From Termitomyces sp. T153 (Eukaryota; Basidiomycota; Agaricomycetes; Agaricales; Lyophyllaceae): a stretch of DNA of 64,000 nucleotides. Positions 56,345 to 64,000 of this stretch are shown here, in pieces. The notes beneath the pieces are model-generated. The model saw only the letters and a list, made by a program, of their open reading frames with translations. It did not search any database and had not been told where the DNA came from. The position numbers and the translations under genes are program-made. The stretch lies in assembly GCA_018296165.2 (NCBI GenBank), contig JACKQL020000030.1:186001-250000 (forward strand), given 5' to 3'. Numbering within the stretch: position 1 is the first letter of the stretch; each line of letters starts with the position of its first letter.

Positions 56345-59050
56345 CACTTGATTGAAATGGCAGGCATATCCCATATCTCTCCACAATATAAACAATGATA
56401 TAGATGAGCTCCTCAAGAGATTTCCATGAACCTGGAACAGCTATGGCTGATTCTGAGGATGATACATGAGCAACATGCTCACATTACTATGAGGAAGTAG
56501 ATACATGCCACTCTCCTCCTCCAGGAGTTCCATTGGATCTCCTTCTTCATGTTCCCAGATAGGAGGGTTCACACCATGTGACAAGTCATGGAGCTGACCC
56601 CTGAGGAGTTAGCAACTCCTTTGCCAAGGAAGGACTGTCACTGGCAATTGGTCTCCTTGCCCTCTCATTTGTCAGCCATGCTTTGCCATACAAATAACAA
56701 CACTCAGGGAGCAGGACTTGATCAAGTCCTGATTAGCCAGCACTTCAACATTGACATGTGGGTGCAGTACATTTTGCACTATGGCCACCTAGATTCTCAG
56801 AAGCTGTACTCAGGAGTGGCCATTGATACCTCATTACACATAGATGTGTTGTGGTTGTCTGCCAGAGGTGTAAGTTGCTTGCTCTTCTTGAAATATGGTT
56901 CAAGGCTGTTTCAGGACCATCCCTGGTCACTGGTAATAAACAATTGGCTTTCAGTTATGTACTGGATCAGGCACTGGCCCTGACCAGTCCACTTGCACAA
57001 ATGGCTTATATGCATCTATTTGCTATGGTGGAAGCTCAGCCTTGTCTCTATTGGGATGCAGTTGATAACTACCATGCTAAATTAGGGGAGTTCACCCTTT
57101 CACCCTCCACACCTTCACTCTGTAGAGGCTGCATGTGCTACCTATGCAATCAATAACCTCAGCAAAACAGAAGTGATACATCACCTCATAAACTATATGC
57201 CCCCTACATGGGTGAACCATGCATATACTAACAGTATACAATTCCTAGCTTACCACTGCTCAGAGAGTGCTTTGCACATCCACCTGTTTATGTGGGTTGA
57301 CAATGAACATCATTGTTGACTACAGTTCATAAACATACCCCCTCCTCTAGCAGGGTACAATAGGTGGCATACACCCACCACTGATGACCAGGAGCACTTC
57401 TGAATGCTCCTGCAACTCTACAAGAGCTGTGGTCAATTCCCACTACATGCAGCCAAATGGCTGTGCTATGGGGAGTCAGCCATCTTCACTCATTTTCTGC
57501 AATGCCCTGTAGAGATGGTAAATGCCACCATAGCAGAAGCAGAGGAGCCATCCTGCATGGCCCCTCCACCTGAGTGCAGCTCCAACTGAGGCAGGGCCCT
57601 TATTGGCAGTGGTAGAAGCTACTCCTGATATGTCTGCTAATTCTGTTGCATCCTCCCAGGATGCACCCATTGAGGAGTCTATGAAATTGAACTACACCAA
57701 CCAAGCCTTCAGCACCTACTAATGCCAGCCCAGAGGCAACAATACCTGTTGTCCCTGCCCTTTGGAGGCAACTGTAGCAACTAAGATCACTACTCCTGTT
57801 GTCCCCAAAGCCAGAACAAGTGGCTCCAGTGATACAAGTAATGCTGTATTGGAGCACTGGGCAAACATCATGAGCAATGAAAAAATGTTGTTCTTGCAGA
57901 TGGACAAACAAGCAGGATGAACTACCACTTGTAGTTCATAAACAGAAATATCACATGTGGTCCAGCTGAGTGCCCACTCATATCTGGCCATGCATTCAGG
58001 CAACATGCTACTCTGCCCATTCTCTTGTATAGGACTATTTGAGCCTACTACTACTATTAATGTAGGGACCCTTCCTTAGGGCCCTGGTGCTGACTCACAG
58101 GGGGGATGCCATATCCCACTCATTTTTCTTTTCTTGCTCATTCTATGAGTCCATTGACAGACTCAAAAGGGGGTATGCAACAGAGCACCCATTACTTGCC
58201 CAATTACAAACATTATATGTTATGTAAATATATAATTATATTATTAATATCAGGTAGCATCACATGACACTACCTATAAATATTATCTCTGTAAATATGT
58301 AAGGTAGCACCTTACTTAATACTTTGTAGACAGAATCAACTGGTTTTGACTTACATTGTGTGAATCATAAGCTGCATGACCCATAATGGAAATGTTACAT
58401 TGTCTTTGCTCTGTTTACTTATTTGCAACCTTGAATTCTCATGTCTAGTGCTTTGTGACTTGTCTTATTTTTTGTTATCTTTCTACTTTTGTGCCATTCT
58501 CAGTCTTGCATGTTTACTGTCTTGTGACTAACAATTTCTCACATGTATACTGTATTCATTTGACAGTGCTTTATTTGTAACTTTGTATGATTACTGTACA
58601 ATTTTTCTATGTACAAATGTCTGGATCAATAGACTGAAATGTAAGGAACATATCATTAGCATTGTGGTAACAGTACCACAGGATATGTCCCTTGAGGTAT
58701 GGTAAAGTTCAGTAGGGACTTATCCTGAGGCAAGAATCCCAGATTGGACTCATTATGACAGGGGAATATGATTCAAAGTCATGCTATGTAATTTTTGCAT
58801 CACTCTAGACCCATAATGAGTTTAAATTATTTTTTCATTCCCAGAATGATTCCAAAATGAATGCAAACCCACTTCTATGATATGCCCATACTATATAACT
58901 TATACATTAGTAGGATTATCTTGCATGAGTGGTCTTATATGCCTATGTTTTTCAAGTGAATTTTGGCTGATTAGTACCTGAATACAAGCAATTGCAGTGA
59001 TGATGCCACTGCCACAGCTGTAGAGTCTCCTGCAACAGGACTTGATGTTG
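56345..59050. other. CpG-poor decayed repeat DNA, unassigned
   Basis: Overlapping plus-strand frames at 56588-57156 (HFNIDMWVQYILHYGHLD; YVLDQALALTSPLAQMAYMH) look like degraded protein code but match no family I know. The part from 58080 on is AT-rich with no open frame of note. Confidence 0.35.
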
Positions 59051-59057
59051 ACAATCT

Positions 59058-59860
59058 ATGTCAAAGAGACTATATGGAAGGAATAGAGAACAAAAATTGT
59101 GTCAGTTATGGTATGGATACAGAACTGTTGCTGCAACCTTGGGAGACAGGAACTTTGGTAGAAGGGCTGAAATGTCTGTGATGATGACAGCCATGACCAA
59201 ATTGGGCTGGTTGGCTCCTGTAATGGGCCAACAATTCCCTGTGAAGAATGCCTTGACATCAGGCTTACCTGATAGACCAGCTGTGCATTGGAGAACACTT
59301 GTCACTGAGAAGAAGGCTACAATTATTGAAGACAAACATTGTACACTGCTGTCTACAGTATCTACAAGAATTTGAAGAACAAGTGACATGGTAATTGGTG
59401 AGGTCTAGATCTTCAATTGCACATACCTTGAAGAGAGACCAATCCAAGGAATGGGATGTTACTATTGCATCCATTTCTGGAGATTTTGATCTTAACTCTG
59501 AGCAAGAGAGAGTATTCAGAACTGATGTGAATCATGCATTGTTGTATATGCCAGACCATCTAAAAATGCATGAGGAGGATGGGGGAACAGGCAAGACATG
59601 TGTGCTTAATTAAGGCTTTGATCAAGTTCTTTGAACCTTGAGGTGAATTTCATAGAATAATGATAGTTGCACACACCCACAGGAACAGCCACCTTGCTCA
59701 TCTGGTAGTTCAACATACCATTCCATGTTTGAAATAAATGACCTGATGGACATGGACATTACAAAAACTCAAATGGCCCAAATCAAGTCTAGAATGACTG
59801 GCATAGAATACATGTTCTTCAATGAAGTTTTGATGTTCCTGAAACCTGTCTCTTGTATGT
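59058..59860 (+). pseudogene. Helitron helicase (PIF1-like) remnant
   Basis: Plus-strand text at 59480-59612 reads FDLNSEQERVFRTDVNHA, then PDHLKMHEEDGGTGKTCVL, matching the Walker A region of Helitron helicases (GGxGGTGKS). After frame changes it continues SSTYHSMFEINDL and MAQIKSRMTGIEYMFFNEVLMF, the Walker B region, where FDE is usual and FNE is seen (Asp to Asn). Helitrons move by rolling-circle replication; this piece lacks the Rep nuclease and is dead. Confidence 0.75.
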
Positions 59861-60413
59861 GCTTTTCTGCTTATCATGTTTGATGTTTCTTCTACAAACA
59901 TATCCATAAATATCAAAATCATATTGTCCAGTGTGCTTTGACAACTGTATGTATGCATTACAGTACCATTTCACATGCTGGTTTATTGATGTGACAGGTG
60001 TTACATGATATCATGACAGTCCTTGACACTGGAAGGCTTTTGTGGTGTGAGGGCAATGTTGAACACATTGATCTGAATATCTGTAGGGAATGAATTGTGA
60101 GTATGATGCTATATACATGCATAACATGACTACAGACACAATAGTTTCGACAAACAGGCAGGTGTACAGCATTGTTCCTTGATCTTGGGATTGCCATGTT
60201 TGCCAATGGCCCATACTTGACAGTAGTAAAATGGCTACAGGGTGTAACCAGCCACACTTGAACCAGAGTACTGGAAGGAGCATCTGTGATCTGCCTACTT
60301 AGACATTTCATTGTATCACCCCTTGAAATAAAAGCACTGGCTTTGCCTGGCATGGAATACAACAACAACAACCACTGTGGGCACCCAAAGTTGTTTCCCT
60401 TGGAACAAGTGAA

Positions 60414-60534
60414 AAAGAAATACATTATGCCATTCCTAATGCACATTTCTCGAGGGGGAAAAGGCATTAGACAATGGAAAATGACTTTTTCCAAAACCAA
60501 AAGCTGACAAAGAAATGGCATAACATGTTTCTTT
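60414..60534. repeat. Foldback sequence of about 120 bp
   Basis: AAAGAAATACATTATGCCATTCC (left arm, from 60414) pairs imperfectly with CAAAGAAATGGCATAACATGTTTCTTT (60508-60534). A related arm lies alone at 6968-6994. It sits exactly at the edge where CpG-normal DNA begins. Confidence 0.5.
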
Positions 60535-60600
60535 ATCCCTTTTTCCGAGGGAATCAACTTCCGGCGCCCGCAGTGAACAACGGCAACAACATGCTGTAAC

Positions 60601-60715
60601 ATTACGTAAGGTGCTGTAATCGAGTCATTACTTCCATATCAGAAATTTGATGTGTCTTCCATACTTCGATTGCGCATCCGACACTCGTGGAAGGAGTCAC
60701 AGCACCTTACATAAT
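60601..60715. repeat. Inverted repeat, 17-bp arms, 81-bp loop
   Basis: ATTACGTAAGGTGCTGT (60601-60617) pairs with ACAGCACCTTACATAAT (60699-60715) with one mismatch, which is a CG/TG change. It lies in the upstream region of the LysM gene. No target duplication was seen. Confidence 0.85.
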
Positions 60716-61012
60716 GGTTTGTTGAACTCGGACGCGCGGTATTGTTAATAGATGAATGACGGCAACCACATCTTCCACTTCATCCTATGTCGAGCCGAGA
60801 TGCCAAATATAGAAAGTACAATGGGCATAGCTCGGACAGAAGACAATACTATACTTGCTTCTGAGTTTTCCAGACATATTTGTAGGACCGTATAAGCCGG
60901 ACTGTTGAGTATAAAAGCTAGCCTGCATGATAGACCAGGTATAACCATTGTCCAAAGCAATTTGAACAGTAACCAGTTTGTCTCTTGCAAGCTCAAAAGC
61001 ACTTTTACCACC

Positions 61013-61699
61013 ATGTTTTCCCGCGTCTACGCCCACCTTTCCTTTCTCATTGCTGCAAACCTCTACTCGGGTGCGGCAGAATTTTTTGCTCGTCGTCTTT
61101 GATGCCATGCTGACCAGTTTTCATGTTTGTCTCACAGCAAATGCAGGTCTACTTGCTGTCAGGGATGATCCTGTATGCATTCGTAGCTACACGGTGGTGT
61201 CTGGGGACACCTGCGACGCCATTTCCGCGGCACAGAATACTTCTACGTCAGTGTTTTTCCTGAACATTCTCAAAGAAAAAACTTAGTATAAGTCCCCTGT
61301 TAATAGCTTTCAGCTTGCGCACAACAATCCCACTGTTGGGACTGATTGTAGCGGCCTTCAGCCCGGCCAGGTTAGCAGCAATACCCATTTCGTTACAATA
61401 TAATTACTGACGCGAGATGACTTCTATAGGTTCTCTGCCTGGGTTTTGAAGGACAAGATTGTTCCACTGTTCAGGTTGTAGTCGCAGGTGATAGCTGCAG
61501 CAAGATTGCCACGAGTGCTAACGTCCCGCTGGCTACACTCCTCGCAAACAACCCTAACGTTAATGCCGCTTGTACGAACATCTACGTAGGGGAGGTAAGT
61601 TTTGATGATCATTAGCATTAGCAAAGTCCATAGCGCGATTGCTGATCCACGGATACGTAGGTCTTGTGTACTGCGAGCACAGTCATTGACTATGCCTAA
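61013..61699 (+). CDS. Secreted protein with two LysM domains
   Basis: Five exons: 61013-61070, 61138-61246, 61307-61370, 61430-61594 and 61661-61699 (144 residues). An N-terminal signal peptide (MFSRVYAHLSFLIAANLYSA) is followed by two LysM modules: IRSYTVVSGDTCDAISAAQN...LAHNNPTV...LQPGQVLCL and VQVVVAGDSCSKIATSANVP...LLANNPNV...IYVGEVLCT. LysM modules bind chitin or other GlcNAc polymers. Small secreted fungal LysM proteins of this form can shield fungal walls from plant chitinases or prevent chitin recognition. There is no catalytic domain, membrane anchor or GPI signal. All junctions hold frame and the Cys residues are evenly placed, so the gene looks intact. The host role is inference. 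Confidence 0.92.
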
Positions 61700-63032
61700 G
61701 AATCCTGAATTCACCCTGACAAACTTGAGCTTTGAAGCTTGTAGATATCAAATATCATGTACCATCATATCTGTCTGACTGCGAGTGCAATTGACTCCTA
61801 TTGACTCCTACGTCATCTGCATCCCACTGTCGACATGTTGTACCGGGACGGATCCTGTATTTTCATGAGGTGGTGGAGTGTTGCCTTGAGATGCAGTATT
61901 TCCGTTCGTCTGCAGAGCCACGGCGCTTCTCCATGGTTCGTGTGGATGGTAAGTAGAATTTATATCCACACTTCCTGAAGAATTCAGGGCAGGCACATCG
62001 GAAGATACAAGAAAGGCAATACTCGAGTTACCGAGGGAAATACATAGCAGGACGAGTGGTAACCGATATTGGCCGACTTTCGGGAAACCGCGGGTGAAGA
62101 GCCTGAAACCATCGTCCAGAAGTTGTTACTGATTCATTGATGTTCTATTGTTGGCTGGGGCATCCGTTATTGTCAACTCGAATGGCTGGATCATGACTCC
62201 GCGTCTCTTTGTCGAATCCTGAGTCAGTTTAGAGCAGCAATGCTCGTGCCTACCGTAAATGATTCTATATGACATAGAAGTTTTGAACAGAGTCAACGCC
62301 TCAGGCCTCATTCTCAAATTTAAAGCCACCATTCATCCATGTTACGAAGTGTAAAACCATTGAAGTCACGCGAATTAAATGAAAATCAAGAGACCGAGAA
62401 AAGGAAGATACAAAATCGCATATATTTAGTATTTAGTATCGGAAAGCAGGGGACAAGCCGTTATGAATCTAATGATTATCTGATTGGTCTAAATCTATCT
62501 CAAACGAGTGATTTGAGGGTGGGACGGCCAGAATGATGGAGCACTGAGCAGATGAGTACTCGTATGGGAAAGGCACAGGCGATCTTTATGTAGGTACATA
62601 GAAACATTAGGAAGATAAGTCTAATTTCTGATTTACCAAAAATCTCTCTGTCCTTCCGTCCTTGTGACCTGGAAAGTGACTTGAAATGCTATAGGGTATA
62701 CGATGAAACCAGAAACAATTAAGAAATAGACCGGACCTTCGCTGTCTATAACATGCTACTTTATGTAGACCAATCCCTCGAAGATAACCTGAAAGCGATC
62801 TATGGAAGAAGGACAATAAAGCCGTTGCTGGAGGATAGAGAACTTGATATTGATGACATCAACGGCCTGCCCTGTGGCACAACTGTGATCGAGAATAGCC
62901 GATATCAGCTATCAGGATACAGGAGATATGATACTCTTACGACATGTAAGACTTTGGGATCCGTTTCCTAATATGGATGTGCTGTTAGGAGCACTGCTCC
63001 GATATATACGCAGTCCAGCCTATCAGGACAAT
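61700..63032. other. Intergenic region between LysM gene and the 3' gene
   Basis: CpG-normal. Open frames at 62339-62536 and 62753-62971 are short and have no recognised motif; they are not called as genes. Confidence 0.35.
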
Positions 63033-63653
63033 TTATAAGAAGCATTCCCTATCAGTGGAACTCAACATACCTTTATTCTGCAGATACTTGTCCATCGCCG
63101 TGAATGCGAACCTCCTGATTTCTCTCTCAAGCAACCACACATCATCACAAGTGATTACACCACAGTCGTGTAGTGTACAAATGGCCTCGAGAAACCAAGT
63201 GCGCGAGCTGAACTCGGCAGGATGTATATCTGATCCGATCTTGGGTATAGCAACAGTGTTGAACATAGGCAATAGACTATCCTGCCCAACGACATCCTCA
63301 TATTGCCCAAGGAATCCCACATCAGCTAGACGAACGACAGCAACGACAAGAGGGGATGAAACGATATTCTTTGTCTCTGCTTCGAATCTCCAATGGTCAG
63401 CACCAGACGAAGGGTCATGATCGGACATGTTGCTGACGACATGAAAGAGAGTACCAGAGGAGCCTATGGGAGAGACGTTGGAATTTGGGACAAAGAACGT
63501 CCAGTTCCACGATGCGAGATCGCCTCGATATGTTAAGACGGCGTAGAGGCGATTGGCTTCGAGCTCTATGGTTTCATGCCAGACAGTGGTGGTGCCGTCA
63601 TCGGGCGGTGAATCAGAGGACTCCACTGTTGGTGTACTGGCGGTCGAAGACAT
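63033..63653 (-). CDS. Uncharacterised fungal protein, 206 residues, single exon
   Basis: An uninterrupted minus-strand frame. The frame is open up to 63764, but the ATG at 63653 (MSSTASTPTVESSD) is a likelier start because the preceding residues look like translated untranslated leader. The body has NRLYAVLTYRGDLASWNWTF, WRFEAETKNIVSSPLVVAVV, GFLGQYEDVVGQD, RTWFLEAICTLHDCGVI and LLEREIRRFAFTAMDKYLQN. The spacing of W, F and charged residues looks like a folded globular domain. It recalls small orphan families expanded in Agaricomycetes, but I cannot name a domain. No signal peptide or membrane segment if the second ATG is used. Confidence 0.7.
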   Translation of the reverse strand: MSSTASTPTVESSDSPPDDGTTTVWHETIELEANRLYAVLTYRGDLASWNWTFFVPNSNVSPIGSSGTLFHVVSNMSDHDPSSGADHWRFEAETKNIVSSPLVVAVVRLADVGFLGQYEDVVGQDSLLPMFNTVAIPKIGSDIHPAEFSSRTWFLEAICTLHDCGVITCDDVWLLEREIRRFAFTAMDKYLQNKGMLSSTDRECFL

Positions 63654-64000
63654 GCACGAGACACTCCCTGCTGCTGTGACTGTTAGGAGTATTATCTGGA
63701 TCGACGATGTCCATGCTGGGTGAGGCCTCGGCAAGTCCCGTGATCCCAACGAGCCTGGTGACAATTGAATCGCGGGAGAACCGTGGGCGACAAGTTGACT
63801 CTTTGATCCTCGTCAGTTTCTTCTCACAACCCTTGCTTCTCACAAAAACGGACAATATGCCAATATACGTGTGTGTAACTCCAGATGGTGCGTGACCCAG
63901 CTTCAGGCCGGCCATTCAGCCAGGCCAGGCTTGCTATAACGAGCCTCTATTTGTGGACCCACACCATCAAATATTCCTCAATAATGGGTGCCAGAAGATT
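63654..64000. other. Upstream region of the minus-strand orphan gene
   Basis: CpG-normal sequence likely holding its promoter. No second gene is supported before the window ends. Confidence 0.4.

Noticed and set aside
63613..63915. Minus-strand 100-codon frame upstream of the orphan gene
   Set aside because: Overlaps the orphan gene start in another phase; no motif or splice support.
1..64000. tRNA or rRNA genes
   Set aside because: None was recognised by eye; a covariance-model search would be needed to exclude small RNAs.

Overview
This is nuclear DNA of a basidiomycete fungus, most likely an Agaricomycete. The evidence is many very short introns (about 45-70 bp), a PIL1-type eisosome gene of basidiomycete form, a fungal YAT-family amino acid permease, and Plavaka, Helitron, pogo, Tc1 and Ty3 mobile DNA of the kinds common in mushroom genomes. 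The heavy load of mobile DNA together with a small secreted LysM protein would fit an ectomycorrhizal or other plant-associated species, but that lifestyle is inference. No species name can be read from the sequence.

The window is a mosaic of two kinds of DNA. CpG-poor blocks at about 1-7060, 21000-25555 and 35450-60540 are made of nested, decayed transposons in which CG is almost absent and many codons have become stops. CpG-normal blocks at about 7340-20950, 25560-35440 and 60540-64000 hold the host genes. The switches are sharp and several coincide with element ends.

Left TE block (1-7720): an LTR fragment, a Ty3 remnant on the minus strand, a chromovirus pol fragment split by a 1600-bp Tc1 element, then a 653-bp pogo-type miniature element just upstream of PIL1. 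Gene block 1 (7949-20504): PIL1 (+), an 18-exon amino acid permease (+), a small basic/acidic nuclear-type protein (+) and a degenerate SRPK-like kinase gene (-). Middle TE block (21000-25555): two related LTRs in opposite orientation with a solo LTR between them. Gene block 2 (27684-34324): a 10-exon SDR dehydrogenase, a remnant of a small gene, a 2-oxoglutarate/Fe(II) dioxygenase and an 11-exon seven-helix receptor-like protein, all (+).

Right TE block (35090-60540): a pogo element with a CENP-B-type transposase remnant, a Plavaka remnant carrying a solo LTR, a complete but dead chromovirus (41151-51385, 441-bp LTRs, TSD GTAAG), a second 1600-bp Tc1 element, another solo LTR and a Helitron helicase remnant. 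Inside the chromovirus gag gene lies the most striking object of the window, a 3984-bp array with the order LTR-internal-LTR-internal-LTR-internal-LTR, flanked by a perfect TSD (GTTGT). Its units lack gag/pol, and the 13 bases after each LTR are complementary to the bases about 30 bp downstream of the LTR TATA box. That is the layout of Tf1/sushi-type self-priming, here in a miniature non-autonomous element. Gene block 3 (61013-64000): a two-LysM secreted protein (+) and an unrecognised 206-residue protein (-).

Gene models were spliced by hand from donor/acceptor motifs and continuity of family motifs. Three introns fit only with GC-AG ends, and there is a 15-nt and an 8-nt exon.
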